A DNA stretch of 63,655 bases from Lachnospiraceae bacterium UBA3850 (lineage in GTDB: Bacteria > Bacillota > Clostridia > Lachnospirales > Lachnospiraceae), in contig DGHK01000029.1 in the NCBI GenBank assembly GCA_002392655.1, forward strand, positions 1 through 63,655. The letters are read 5' to 3'. Both the position numbers and the translations under genes were made by a program. The notes beneath the pieces were generated by a model. It did not search any database. It was not told the origin of the DNA and worked only from the letters and a program-made list of their open reading frames with translations. Position 1 is the first letter of the stretch. The number at the start of each line of letters is the position of its first letter. Positions 16,798 through 26,034 of the stretch are shown piece after piece.

Positions 16798-16807
16798 TCC
16801 CATCCGT
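16776..16807 (-). terminator. Hairpin downstream of the first Uma2 gene
   Basis: Nine-base stem ACGGATGGG / CCCATCCGT with an inner GATT/AATC stem, followed on the minus strand by TTTATACTTT, a weak U tract. Its loop contains a promoter -35. Confidence 0.55.
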
Positions 16808-16830
16808 ACTGATTCATTAAACTTTCACAT

Positions 16831-17679
16831 TTACTTCTCTAAGTAATTCTCGCCAAACTCTTCAATTAACTCCTGCTTGATTTCAGAGAAATCAACCGAT
16901 ATCTTTCCATCGTATATCGATAACGGAACCTTATCATCAAAAGTAAAGATAGCTGTCTCTTCGTAAAATACATACTTAAAAATATATCCGTTGAACGGAT
17001 TAACTATCCAGTACTCCTTTACTCCGGCATCCATGTAAAGACCCAGCTTGAGTGTCATATCCTTGAACTGGTTTGACTTCGATAATACTTCAACTACAAA
17101 TTCCGGAGCGCCATGTGTTATCTGTGTCTCACGGATCATCTCTTTTTTACATAGAATAAACAAGTCAGGTTGAACTACTGTTTTGTCGTCATCAAACAGC
17201 TGAACATCTGATGGAGCAAGATATACCTTGCATCCACCTTTATTCTTTTTGATCGCTGTTCTTATCTGGACACCCATCTCAAAAATAATAGTCTGATGCC
17301 TACGGGAAGGAGATGCCATATCATAAATGTTACCTTTTATCAATTCAACTCTTATATCATCCGGTAGTTTTTCATAATCATCTATCGTATATTCCCCTGC
17401 ATCCTTATCCATTATTTCGAACGCCTCATACGTCTTAATTTCATATCCATGGTTCACCATGAGTTCAGAAAAACTCTCAGCCCCCAGCCATCTTGGAGAG
17501 CCCTGCTTGACAAAACCGCCCATAACACTGCTTAGAGCTTCAATAGTTTTGTCACGTGGAACGGTTAATCCGGCAAATACTTTCTGAACCGTTGAAAGAG
17601 GGACTCCGGACTTCTCGGATATCTCTTGATATGTAACTTTAAATTCTTTCTTAATTGCAATCATCGTTTCAACTTGCAT
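16831..17679 (-). CDS. Uma2-family (DUF820) putative nuclease with N-terminal HTH
   Basis: 282 residues with a GGAGGAGG site. Residues about 1-50 form a Cro/XRE-type helix-turn-helix (VTYQEISEKSGVPLSTVQKVF). The rest is a Uma2 PD-(D/E)xK-like domain: YTIDDYEKLPDD, RVELIKGNIYDM, VVQPDLFI (Asp), FVVEVLSKS (Glu) and YWIVNP. The family is assigned as restriction-like endonuclease by fold, but its physiological role is not known. A paralogue with the same architecture lies at 49197-50048. Confidence 0.9.
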   Translation of the reverse strand: MQVETMIAIKKEFKVTYQEISEKSGVPLSTVQKVFAGLTVPRDKTIEALSSVMGGFVKQGSPRWLGAESFSELMVNHGYEIKTYEAFEIMDKDAGEYTIDDYEKLPDDIRVELIKGNIYDMASPSRRHQTIIFEMGVQIRTAIKKNKGGCKVYLAPSDVQLFDDDKTVVQPDLFILCKKEMIRETQITHGAPEFVVEVLSKSNQFKDMTLKLGLYMDAGVKEYWIVNPFNGYIFKYVFYEETAIFTFDDKVPLSIYDGKISVDFSEIKQELIEEFGENYLEK

Positions 17680-17710
17680 ACTATCCCTCCTCCACTATTT
17701 TTGTATATCT

Positions 17711-17739
17711 ATTATATAATAAAATGGAAACTTCCACAA
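17711..17739 (-). promoter_or_regulatory. Probable promoter of the first Uma2 gene
   Basis: TTGTGG, 17 bases, perfect TATAAT. The -35 is in the loop of the neighbouring terminator. Confidence 0.55.
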
Positions 17740-17756
17740 CCAGAAGTTTCCATTTT
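17721..17756 (-). terminator. Terminator of the CoA-transferase gene
   Basis: Perfect fourteen-base stem AAAATGGAAACTTC / GAAGTTTCCATTTT with an eight-base loop, A/T-flanked so it could work in both directions. Confidence 0.8.
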
Positions 17757-17810
17757 GTTAATTGTTTTAACCATGACTATATATATTATTTCTTGTCATT
17801 TATTCTTCCA

Positions 17811-19349
17811 TCAAAGCATTTCGTCTGCCAGCAGCTTATTCACCTCAACCTCGAATGGAAGTCTGTCCAGAATGTCTGTTTTTATATCGATTCCCGGATA
17901 TACCTCGACCAGTCTGAGCCCCTTTTCTCCCAGTTCGAAAACGCATCTCTCTGTTACATAGAGCACTCTCTGTCCATTCTTTCTGGCTCTCTTCGCTGAA
18001 AAACTGATGCTTCTTACATTTTCGACAAATTTATCTATAGTTCCTTCATTCTTAATGCAAACCTTCTGTCCCTGTTTCTCTACACTGAGCCCCTTAGTGT
18101 TAAATGTGAGACAGAACACTACAGTTCTAGTCTTAGCAGTGATATTCGCAAAGCCGCCGACTCCGGCAAAAGCACCGGGACCCTTGTGTGCATTTACATT
18201 TCCATACTTATCCACTTCTATTCCACCCATAAAACAGATATCAAGACCGCCGTTATTATATAGGTCAAACTGATTTGCCATATCATATATGGAGTCCGCT
18301 CCGATTACGGCTCCGAATACCTTGCCTGAAGCAGGAAAACCTCCGACTCCGCCGGACTCAACTGTGAGTGTTATCTTGTCCAGCATACCGGTTTCTCTTG
18401 CATATTTTGAAACTGTTTCCGGAATTCCGACACCTATATTAACTATATCATCAGGCTTCAGCTCTTTTGCTGCTCTTTCTCCGATTATCTCTGCGCTGAT
18501 ATTTACAACATTTTTTGTCATCGTACGCTTTTCCAGCATCTCTGCCCAGTCCTGCCACTGAGAATATGGTATCTCGAAGCTTCCGGTCAGCGATTCATAT
18601 GCCGCATGTCTCGGCTCAGGTTTTATCTCAACTATAGCATCCACGAGGCAGCCCGGAATGATGGTACTGTGCGGTCTGGAAGGTCTAACAACAAGCTTAT
18701 CTACCTGAACAATTACAGTACCTCCATTTGCCTTTACGGCCTGGCAGATAGACAGTGCATCGCCCGCTGTATACATATCGTCAAAGGATATATTTCCTTT
18801 ATAATCAGCTGCTGTTCCCTTTATTATCGCTACGTCGATTTTCGGAAGCTTATAGTAAAGGAACTCCTCACCATCAAGCTCTACATACTTAACCAGCGAA
18901 TCATCCTTTGAGATATCATTGATGCCGGGGCCCTCAAGTCTCGGATCAACAAAGATATCCAGCCCCACCTTTGAAAGAGCTCCAGGAAGGCCGCCTGCCT
19001 GAGCCCTAAGGGCATGTGATATACAGCCAAGCGGAAGATTGTATGCCTCAAATTTGTTATCAAGTACCAGTTTCTTAGTACTGTACATGGCTCCGAAATG
19101 CCCGCAGATGATCTTGTCAACCGCCCCATCTCTTATATAACCCTCAGCCGCTCTATCTTCATCCCACACGCCAAAGCCAGCACTGGATACGCAGGTCAGA
19201 TGCTTCGGTGAACCGGTATCCTTATACTTCTTATATATCGCCTCATGGAGTTCAACCGGATTATCGATTCCGAGAAACGAATTCATGGCGATCACATCGC
19301 CGTCCTTGATCAGATTCACTGCCTCATCAGCTGTCATTACCTTGTACAC
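17811..19349 (-). CDS. Acyl-CoA:acetate/3-ketoacid CoA-transferase, fused alpha and beta halves
   Basis: 512 residues, family I CoA-transferase of the propionate/butyrate CoA-transferase type. It moves CoA between a short-chain acyl-CoA and acetate through a glutamyl-CoA intermediate. The N-terminal alpha half (1-270) has the glycine-rich SSAGFGVW area; the beta half carries TVESGGVGGFP with the catalytic Glu at 331, plus GAVIGADSIYDM and GPGAFAGVGG. Cytoplasmic. The gene stands alone with its own terminator and an unusual 5' leader with palindromic repeats. The substrate cannot be fixed from sequence; acetate or propionate are likely. Confidence 0.9.
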   Translation of the reverse strand: MYKVMTADEAVNLIKDGDVIAMNSFLGIDNPVELHEAIYKKYKDTGSPKHLTCVSSAGFGVWDEDRAAEGYIRDGAVDKIICGHFGAMYSTKKLVLDNKFEAYNLPLGCISHALRAQAGGLPGALSKVGLDIFVDPRLEGPGINDISKDDSLVKYVELDGEEFLYYKLPKIDVAIIKGTAADYKGNISFDDMYTAGDALSICQAVKANGGTVIVQVDKLVVRPSRPHSTIIPGCLVDAIVEIKPEPRHAAYESLTGSFEIPYSQWQDWAEMLEKRTMTKNVVNISAEIIGERAAKELKPDDIVNIGVGIPETVSKYARETGMLDKITLTVESGGVGGFPASGKVFGAVIGADSIYDMANQFDLYNNGGLDICFMGGIEVDKYGNVNAHKGPGAFAGVGGFANITAKTRTVVFCLTFNTKGLSVEKQGQKVCIKNEGTIDKFVENVRSISFSAKRARKNGQRVLYVTERCVFELGEKGLRLVEVYPGIDIKTDILDRLPFEVEVNKLLADEML

Positions 19350-19380
19350 ATCAATTCTCCTTTTAAGTCATTATTTATAG

Positions 19381-19443
19381 GGTACCTGGCACCTTTTCTT
19401 AAAAAGGTACCGTGTACCTTTTTGCCAAAAGGTACACGGTACC
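19381..19443. repeat. Three 25-bp-spaced palindromic units in the CoA-transferase leader
   Basis: GGTACCTGGCACC at 19381, GGTACCGTGTACC at 19406 and GGTACACGGTACC at 19431, each 25 bases apart. The last two are exact inverted copies and, with TTTT/AAAA in the spacer, form a very stable hairpin; on the minus (mRNA) strand it is followed by TTTTT, like an attenuator. The same unit is tandemly repeated at 48226-48420. Confidence 0.85.
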
Positions 19444-19461
19444 TCTCAAGTGCCTTCCCAC

Positions 19462-19467
19462 ATTATA
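19462..19467 (-). promoter_or_regulatory. Possible -10 box of the CoA-transferase gene
   Basis: Perfect TATAAT on the minus strand; no clear -35. If used, the palindromic repeats are in the 5' untranslated RNA. Confidence 0.4.
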
Positions 19468-19576
19468 CATTTTTTACTTATGAAAATATATGTAAAATAG
19501 AGTTTTGTGAATTCTATGTGAGTTTTGCACAATAAAGTTTGTGCATTTTTATAGTTATACAACCCTAATTAGCACT

Positions 19577-19605
19577 TGAATTGTTAACCAAAGAGATATA
19601 TAATG
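19577..19605 (+). promoter_or_regulatory. Promoter of the prepilin-like gene
   Basis: TTGAAT, 17 bases, perfect TATAAT. It implies a leader of about 140 bases before the ATG at 19752. Confidence 0.65.
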
Positions 19606-19614
19606 CGAACGAAT

Positions 19615-19684
19615 TATGAACAAGTTATGAACAGAACCAAATATTTCTGTATGAATATGAACATTTCTTTAAGATTATGAACAA
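19615..19684 (+). repeat. Four TTATGAACA repeats in the prepilin leader
   Basis: TTATGAACA at 19615, 19626 and 19676, and ATATGAACA at 19656. Steps of 11, 30 and 20 bases place them on one face of the helix. They may be operator or RNA-binding sites. Confidence 0.6.
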
Positions 19685-19751
19685 AATATAAATAAAACGT
19701 AAAGAGTTGTCACGCGGTTGTAATTCACTGGTTACCAAAGGGAGGGGAAAA

Positions 19752-20444
19752 ATGGAAAAATGTGAGCAACGTAAACGAAGTTTGGCAAACAAAGGTTTTA
19801 CACTGGTTGAGCTTTTGATAATCATGTGTATAATGTCTATTCTTGCCGGTTGCATCGGTTTGGCCGTTCTCAGATATATGGAGAAAGCTAGACAGGCAAA
19901 GGATTTATACCACGCCAGCCTTATCAAGGATGCACTTACTATGTATCCGTTTCCAAGTGATTTTCAGGGCGAGAGTATTTCATATACTGATCCTGACACA
20001 AACCAGACCGAAACATACAGAAGAGGCTGGGTCTATGTTGACAAGGATGAAATCAGATGTTCAAATCAGAGTACCGCTCTTGCACTTATCTATGCCGGAC
20101 TTGTAAATGTTAGTCCCGAAACGCAGAGCAAGCTCGAAGAAAATGAGGAAAGCAAACAAAGATGGTTCCCAAGTGGACCCGATGGAGATTATATCCGAAA
20201 AACAAAAATCGGCGAATATGTTTTCAAGACGGGTATGACTGTTCAGGCAAGAAGAACATGGAACACCTACCAGTTGGATGTTTATGTTGATGATAACGGA
20301 GAGCTGTCGCTCGGAGCAAGCGCATCTAACGAACTCAGATCCGGTGGACATTTCAAGGATAACGATACTGCTGCTCTCTTTGCTAAAAAGCTTGGATTCA
20401 GTCACGCTAAGATAACACCTATCGGTGAACAGAACAGCGAATAA
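19752..20444 (+). CDS. Type IV prepilin-like (pseudopilin) protein
   Basis: 230 residues; the start at 19752 follows GGGAGGGG. After a short basic leader it has the prepilin peptidase signature KG|FTLVELLIIM (cleavage after Gly15, Glu20 at mature position 5) and a hydrophobic helix. The globular part is soluble with few Cys. Such proteins are processed by a PilD-like peptidase and assembled into a pilus or secretion pseudopilus, but no pilus genes are nearby, so this is an orphan subunit. The only plus-strand gene between 1.7 and 30.8 kb apart from the small leader elements. Confidence 0.85.
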   Translation: MEKCEQRKRSLANKGFTLVELLIIMCIMSILAGCIGLAVLRYMEKARQAKDLYHASLIKDALTMYPFPSDFQGESISYTDPDTNQTETYRRGWVYVDKDEIRCSNQSTALALIYAGLVNVSPETQSKLEENEESKQRWFPSGPDGDYIRKTKIGEYVFKTGMTVQARRTWNTYQLDVYVDDNGELSLGASASNELRSGGHFKDNDTAALFAKKLGFSHAKITPIGEQNSE

Positions 20445-20473
20445 TCACACCCACACTATATAGGGGAGTGGAA

Positions 20474-22408
20474 CTATCTCAGGCTGTTCAGATCCACCTT
20501 CTTCTGTCTGGATATAAGCGCCACAAAATCATCCTTAGGAATCGGTTTTGAGAAGAAGTAGCCCTGGAGATAATCAACACCAAGCTTCTCCAGCAGCTTT
20601 ATCTGAGCAGCTGTTTCAACTCCCTCAACAAGTATTTTCTTGTTCATCTGCCTGATCATTCTTATAGTATTTTCCAGAATGATCATTCCCGACTCACTCT
20701 TCTCTGCTCCCCAAAGCAGACTCTTATCAATCTTGATCACATCCAGGTTAAGTGAAAATACAGCGCTTACATTTGAATATCCTGTTCCATAATCGTCCAT
20801 CGAGAACAGGAACCCTTCTTTCTTAAGCAGGATTATTATATTACTCAGCATATCATAATCCGTTGCTGCTATCGATTCAGTTATCTCAAAATTGATAAAC
20901 TTCTTATCTATATCATACTTATCAACTATTTCATTTATATGATCAATAAACTTCGGTCGCATAACCTGAAGCACTGACAGATTTACATTTATATTATCAA
21001 TTCCGTGTTGCTTAGGTACTCCCGATTTTATAAACTTACATACCTCTTCCAGAACAAAATCATCTATATCGTCTATCAGTCCATTCTGCTCCGCAACAGG
21101 AATGAATTCATCCGGATATAGATTTCCCATTTCCTTATCATGCATACGAATAAGCGCCTCGGCACCGTGCAGCTTTTTATCGATGTGATATGTGGGCTGA
21201 TAATAAACCTCATAGCTTCCCTCTGCAAAACCACGAGACAGAGCACTCTCAATCGCCTGACGCTTCACAACGTAGTCCAGATCATTTCCTCTGAGAATCT
21301 TCTTATTATTGGCCGGAACAGGCTTGTCTATCATATAAAAAAGTTCAGATACACTTGTAATTGACTTCGGGATATTGGCAACCATAATTACGGTATCCAG
21401 ATAAACCTTATTATCCTTATAATCCCATGGTTTATCCATCCTGTTATAAAGCTCACGAACTATATTGTCCATATTCTCATGCTGAGAATGGTAAAATGCC
21501 ATTACGATCGAATCATTAGTAGGAACATAGGTATTGTATCTCTTCACCATAGGCTTCAGGTAGTCTGATAAAATACCCGGCAGTACACTCGCCTCATCCA
21601 CACCAGTGATTCTAGAGATTATCTCATGATTCAGAACCCTGATAACCACTATATCCACATGGCGATTATGCACGAGACACGCATTCATATCCATAGTAAG
21701 CGCTGCTCGGTTATAGAACCCGGAGGTTCCTGCCATTCTGTCATCCTCATTTTCAACCAGCATCATAACACCGGTAAAACCGAGTGCCTCAGATATAATC
21801 TCTGATTTAATATCCTTGTTAACCAGCTGAATGGCTACTCCGATTATTACAAACACAAAGAAGAAAATGATAGCGAGACGACGCTTCGATGTTATAACTT
21901 TCCAGGAAGAAATAAGCACAACGAAAGAAGCCGCATAGTAGAATAACGCAGCAAGATAAATGAGCATCTCTCCCCATTCTCTATGAAATACCAGGTTTCT
22001 GTCAACGTTCCAAACCCAGTGCGTAAACATGTTGGTGATAACCAAAAGCTCAGTAACAAAGAACGGAATAAAAACAACTGCGTTTCTCATTTTACTGAAT
22101 CTTGTAGATACAAAGCTTATACTGGAAATGTAATAAAAGAACATAGGGCAGAGCGCAGTATGCGTAATAAAGTAAACATACTTATCAATTCTCAGGATAT
22201 CTCCTGCACCAGCCAAATCAGGATAGAATCCATAAACGGCCGAAATGATACCGGTTATGGAATTGCTTATAAGAATAAAAAGCATCACAATAAAAACCTT
22301 ATTCTGAGCTTTATCTGATCTTCCCTGTATTAAAGTGTATATTAGATTAACAAGACATATCATCAGTGATGATATGGCAAGTCCTAGATTAAAAGAAAAA
22401 TCAAGCAT
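20474..22408 (-). CDS. Membrane EAL-domain c-di-GMP phosphodiesterase
   Basis: 644 residues from ATG 22408 (GGGGGCGACC upstream; the frame extends into trpA but without a site). About seven hydrophobic segments in the first 230 residues form a membrane sensor, followed by a degenerate GGDEF-like region (no GG[DE]EF) and a complete EAL domain from about 385: EALIR, NVNLS, FEITES, DDYGTGYS, VIKIDKS, EGVET and QGYFFSKP are all present, so hydrolysis of c-di-GMP is expected. It converges with the prepilin gene; surface motility or adhesion is a plausible target of c-di-GMP control, but that is inference. Confidence 0.9.
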   Translation of the reverse strand: MLDFSFNLGLAISSLMICLVNLIYTLIQGRSDKAQNKVFIVMLFILISNSITGIISAVYGFYPDLAGAGDILRIDKYVYFITHTALCPMFFYYISSISFVSTRFSKMRNAVVFIPFFVTELLVITNMFTHWVWNVDRNLVFHREWGEMLIYLAALFYYAASFVVLISSWKVITSKRRLAIIFFFVFVIIGVAIQLVNKDIKSEIISEALGFTGVMMLVENEDDRMAGTSGFYNRAALTMDMNACLVHNRHVDIVVIRVLNHEIISRITGVDEASVLPGILSDYLKPMVKRYNTYVPTNDSIVMAFYHSQHENMDNIVRELYNRMDKPWDYKDNKVYLDTVIMVANIPKSITSVSELFYMIDKPVPANNKKILRGNDLDYVVKRQAIESALSRGFAEGSYEVYYQPTYHIDKKLHGAEALIRMHDKEMGNLYPDEFIPVAEQNGLIDDIDDFVLEEVCKFIKSGVPKQHGIDNINVNLSVLQVMRPKFIDHINEIVDKYDIDKKFINFEITESIAATDYDMLSNIIILLKKEGFLFSMDDYGTGYSNVSAVFSLNLDVIKIDKSLLWGAEKSESGMIILENTIRMIRQMNKKILVEGVETAAQIKLLEKLGVDYLQGYFFSKPIPKDDFVALISRQKKVDLNSLR

Positions 22409-22444
22409 AGGTCGCCCCCAATTATATAAGTCAAACCTATGCTC

Positions 22445-22473
22445 ATTATACCTTTTTTTATTATGAATAACAA
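22445..22473 (-). promoter_or_regulatory. Promoter of the EAL gene
   Basis: TTGTTA, 17 bases, TATAAT, with the -10 ending about 37 bases before the start codon. Confidence 0.7.
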
Positions 22474-22493
22474 ACAAAACTGTGAATAATACT

Positions 22494-23255
22494 CTATCCA
22501 CGCATGCTTTTTACATATTCGGCAAGTTTTTCAGGTGCATCCTTTCCATATTCGGCTACAATTCTTACCATTGCAGAACCTACTATGGCACCATCCGCGT
22601 ACTCCCACATCTTTTTCGCCTGCTCAGGTGTACTGATTCCGAAGCCTATCGCAGTCGGCGTATCAGTAACCTCTTTAATCGTAGCAATGATTGATCCAAG
22701 ATCTGTTTTTATCTCACTTCTCACACCTGTAACACCAAGTGATGAAACAACATATATGAAGCCCTTAGCCTGCGAAGCAATCTCCTTTATACGATCCTCG
22801 CTGGTCGGTGCTATCATGGATATAAAGTCCATACCGTACTTCTCTGCCACATCACAGAACTCATGACGTTCCTCAAATGGACAGTCCGGAATGATTATTC
22901 CATCCGCTCCGGCCTCACTCGCTTTCTCAAAGAAGTTTTCTGCTCCATAATGATAAACAGGATTTGCATAGGTCATAAAAACTATAGGTATATCTACATC
23001 CTTTCTGACCTCTCTAAGGAGATCAAAAACTCTGTCTGTAGTCATTCCCGCATTCAGTGCCCTGATATCAGCTTCCTGAATCACAGGCCCCTCTGCTATA
23101 GGATCAGAAAAAGGTATTCCGATTTCGATCAGATCCGCCCCAGCTCTGGCAACCGCCTTGAAATTTTCCACACTGGTTTCAAAATCAGGATCACCTGCGG
23201 TAAGAAATGTTATAAATGCTTTTTTATTTTTAAATGCTTTATATATATTACTCAT
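22494..23255 (-). CDS. trpA: Tryptophan synthase alpha chain
   Basis: 253 residues, last gene of the trp operon. It cleaves indole-3-glycerol phosphate to indole, which passes through a tunnel to TrpB. Catalytic acids are visible in LIEIGIPFSDPIAEGP (Glu and Asp), and the phosphate loop GFGIS near residue 210. It follows trpB by about 38 bases with its own AGAGAGGA site. No clear terminator follows; the next minus-strand gene has its own promoter. Confidence 0.97.
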   Translation of the reverse strand: MSNIYKAFKNKKAFITFLTAGDPDFETSVENFKAVARAGADLIEIGIPFSDPIAEGPVIQEADIRALNAGMTTDRVFDLLREVRKDVDIPIVFMTYANPVYHYGAENFFEKASEAGADGIIIPDCPFEERHEFCDVAEKYGMDFISMIAPTSEDRIKEIASQAKGFIYVVSSLGVTGVRSEIKTDLGSIIATIKEVTDTPTAIGFGISTPEQAKKMWEYADGAIVGSAMVRIVAEYGKDAPEKLAEYVKSMRG

Positions 23256-23293
23256 ATTTTATCCTCTCTTATCAGATTCCGGTACAAAATCTA

Positions 23294-24508
23294 TCACTCA
23301 TACAGATCTACTCCACGATATCTCGCAATAGCGGCAACATCCTTATCTCCACGACCTGAGATAGTACATACTATGATGCTATCCTTCGGCATCTCAGGTG
23401 CAATCTTCAGCACATGTGCCACAGCGTGACTGCTTTCTACTGCAGGGATGATTCCCTCTGTTCTTGACAGATATTCAAATGCATTTACAGCCTCATCATC
23501 TGTTATAGGCACATACTCTGCTCTTCCGATTGATGCGAGATACGCATGCTCAGGTCCGATACCCGGATAGTCCAGTCCGGCAGATATAGAATAAACAGGA
23601 GCTATCTGTCCATACTCATCCTGACAGAACAGAGACTTCATACCATGGAAGATTCCCATAGATCCATTCGCCATAGTAGCTGCATTCTTCGGATTATCAA
23701 CTCCGAGACCGGCTGCCTCACAACCGATTAGTCTGACTCCATCATCCTTAATATATTCATAGAAGGAGCCAATAGCATTACTTCCTCCGCCTACACAGGC
23801 GATAACTACATCCGGAAGCTTACCCTCTGCCTCAAGTATCTGTGCACGACTCTCCTTACTGATAACCGACTGGAAGTCACGTACTATAGTAGGAAATGGA
23901 TGCGGTCCCATAACAGAACCAAGCACATAAAGCGTATCATCCACACGACTTGTCCACTCGCGCATAGCCTCATTTACGGCATCCTTAAGGACTTTTGTTC
24001 CGGTCTTAACAGGATGAACCTTAGCACCGAGGAGCTCCATTCTGAACACATTAAGAGCCTGTCTTATGGTATCCTCTTCACCCATGAATATCTCGCATTC
24101 CATATCCATAAGTGCGGCAGCAGTTGCTGTAGCAACACCATGCTGTCCTGCTCCGGTCTCTGCAATAACTCTCGTCTTGCCCATCTTCTTCGCAAGGAGC
24201 ACCTGACCTAAAACATTATTTATCTTGTGGGATCCAGTATGATTCAGATCCTCTCTTTTAAGATATATCTTCGCTCCGCCCAAGTCTCTTGTCATCTTCT
24301 CTGCATAGTAAAGAAGTGATGGACGACCCGCGTATTCACGGTTCAGCTTGTCCAGCTCAGCTACAAATTCAGGATCGTTTTTATAATGCTCATATGCCTC
24401 TTCCAACTTATGAATCTCATGCATAAGAGTTTCCGGTATATACTGTCCTCCGAATTCTCCGAAACGTCCTACAACTTTTTCCGAATAATTATTTGCGTTT
24501 TCACTCAT
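23294..24508 (-). CDS. trpB: Tryptophan synthase beta chain
   Basis: 404 residues, the usual TrpB1 length. PLP-dependent condensation of indole and serine. The PLP Lys is in [10 protein letters not shown], the phosphate loop is [10 protein letters not shown], and [13 protein letters not shown] is the N-terminal signature of TrpB. Operon member directly upstream of trpA. Confidence 0.97.
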   Translation of the reverse strand: MSENANNYSEKVVGRFGEFGGQYIPETLMHEIHKLEEAYEHYKNDPEFVAELDKLNREYAGRPSLLYYAEKMTRDLGGAKIYLKREDLNHTGSHKINNVLGQVLLAKKMGKTRVIAETGAGQHGVATATAAALMDMECEIFMGEEDTIRQALNVFRMELLGAKVHPVKTGTKVLKDAVNEAMREWTSRVDDTLYVLGSVMGPHPFPTIVRDFQSVISKESRAQILEAEGKLPDVVIACVGGGSNAIGSFYEYIKDDGVRLIGCEAAGLGVDNPKNAATMANGSMGIFHGMKSLFCQDEYGQIAPVYSISAGLDYPGIGPEHAYLASIGRAEYVPITDDEAVNAFEYLSRTEGIIPAVESSHAVAHVLKIAPEMPKDSIIVCTISGRGDKDVAAIARYRGVDLYE

Positions 24509-24541
24509 TTCCTCTTACCTTTCTTCTATATCTCAGTTAAT

Positions 24542-25213
24542 TCACATACTTAAACTGTTATCATTTTCTTCCCTGACTATGCTGACAAAACGCTTCATTT
24601 TCTCAGGATCCTTATACTTGTCGGATTCCACTCCAGAGCTTACATCAACTCCATAAGGGTGCAGGCTTTTTATTGCAGCCGACACGTTGTCCGGTTCCAG
24701 TCCGCCCGCCAGAATATACGGCCTTTTGATTTCACCAAGCCTATTCCAGTCAAATGTTTTGCCGGATCCTGTTCCCGAGTCCACCAGTACCATATCCGCC
24801 GAGGACTCTTCTATCTCACCAGTACTTTTGATTCTGCTCATATTGAAGGCTTTTATGATCTTAACAGCTCCCGGTGTTTTTTCACCACTAACGGGTCCTG
24901 ATTCATCATTCACATTCGAAATAAGTCCCCTAAGCTTACCGATATAATCCTCATCTTCATTCCCATGAAGCTGTGCTATATCAATGATACCTTCATTCAG
25001 AAGCTCAGCCACATAATTATAATCCTCATCCACAAAAACTCCAACCGCTTTTATCTTCGGATTAAGCGCCGCCTTGAGTTCGGCGGCCGTTTCCTTATCC
25101 ACATAACGATGACTGAAGTCTGCAAATACGAATCCCACATATTCAGGGCAAATGTAATTAACTGCCTCTATATCCTCTATTCTTTTTAATCCACAGATTT
25201 TGATTCTTGTCAT
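24542..25213 (-). CDS. trpF: Phosphoribosylanthranilate isomerase
   Basis: 223 residues, TIM barrel. Opens with the family signature KICGLK (Cys) and has VLVDSGTGSGKTFDW with the catalytic Asp and the phosphate-binding loop, then LAGGLEPDNV and GVDVSSGVE. Isomerises N-(5'-phosphoribosyl)anthranilate to CdRP. There is an acidic insertion of about 15 residues near 100 (SNVNDESGPVSG) not usual in the family. Confidence 0.95.
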   Translation of the reverse strand: MTRIKICGLKRIEDIEAVNYICPEYVGFVFADFSHRYVDKETAAELKAALNPKIKAVGVFVDEDYNYVAELLNEGIIDIAQLHGNEDEDYIGKLRGLISNVNDESGPVSGEKTPGAVKIIKAFNMSRIKSTGEIEESSADMVLVDSGTGSGKTFDWNRLGEIKRPYILAGGLEPDNVSAAIKSLHPYGVDVSSGVESDKYKDPEKMKRFVSIVREENDNSLSM

Positions 25214-25224
25214 TACAACTTCCT

Positions 25225-26022
25225 TTATAAGCTTTTAAGTTCATGGATAAGACCTGTCTTGTCATCGCTTCTCATTAGCATCTCTCCGATAAGAACTGCA
25301 TCAGTACCATTATCCTTCAGAGCCTTTACATCCTCCGGAACCATGATACCGCTCTCGGATACAAACAGCACATCACTCGGAACAAGTTCTCTCAGCCTGA
25401 TGCTGTTTGTTATATCTACGGAAAAATCCTTCAGATTTCTGTTATTAACACCGACTATTCTGGCTCCTGCTTCGAGACATCTCTTAACCTCTTCGGCATC
25501 ATGAGCTTCAAAGAGGCACGACAGTCCAAGCGTGTCAGCTATATGAAAATACTCATTTAGCTCCTTATCTGAGAGGATTGCAGCTATAAGAAGTACTGCA
25601 GACGCTCCGAACAGCTTTGCCTGATATATCATATATGGATCGATTGTAAAATCCTTCCTAAGAACAGGAATTGAAACCTCTTTAGTTATATCCTGCAGAT
25701 ATTTATCGTTTCCTCTGAACCTGTCAGGTTCAGTGAGGCAGCTTATGGCATCCGCTCCACTCGACTCATATTCCCTTGCTATATCCAGATAAGGAAAATC
25801 CTCTGCTATAACACCCTTCGAGGGAGAGGCTTTCTTAACCTCAGATATGATTGAGAGTCCCTTTCCTCGAAGCGCTGTTTCGAACGGGTAATCAAACTCC
25901 TGAAATTCCATATCCTGCTCAGCAAGAAGCTCTGCAGCTTTTTTTATATCCTCCGGAGAATATTCCGTCTTCTGTTTCTCTATTCTATTTCTGGTAAGAT
26001 CCGCTAATTCATCTAAAATCAT
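25225..26022 (-). CDS. trpC: Indole-3-glycerol phosphate synthase
   Basis: 265 residues from ATG 26022 (MILDELADLTRNRIEK is the usual opening). A GTG at 26034, overlapping the end of trpD, is also possible; neither has a strong ribosome site, so translation is probably coupled to trpD. Key motifs: SEVKKASPSKGVI, VLRKDFTIDPYMIYQA, GVNNRNLKDF, VSESGI and LIGEMLMRS. TIM-barrel enzyme converting CdRP to indole-glycerol phosphate. Confidence 0.95.
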   Translation of the reverse strand: MILDELADLTRNRIEKQKTEYSPEDIKKAAELLAEQDMEFQEFDYPFETALRGKGLSIISEVKKASPSKGVIAEDFPYLDIAREYESSGADAISCLTEPDRFRGNDKYLQDITKEVSIPVLRKDFTIDPYMIYQAKLFGASAVLLIAAILSDKELNEYFHIADTLGLSCLFEAHDAEEVKRCLEAGARIVGVNNRNLKDFSVDITNSIRLRELVPSDVLFVSESGIMVPEDVKALKDNGTDAVLIGEMLMRSDDKTGLIHELKSL

Positions 26023-26034
26023 TTTTTTACTCAC

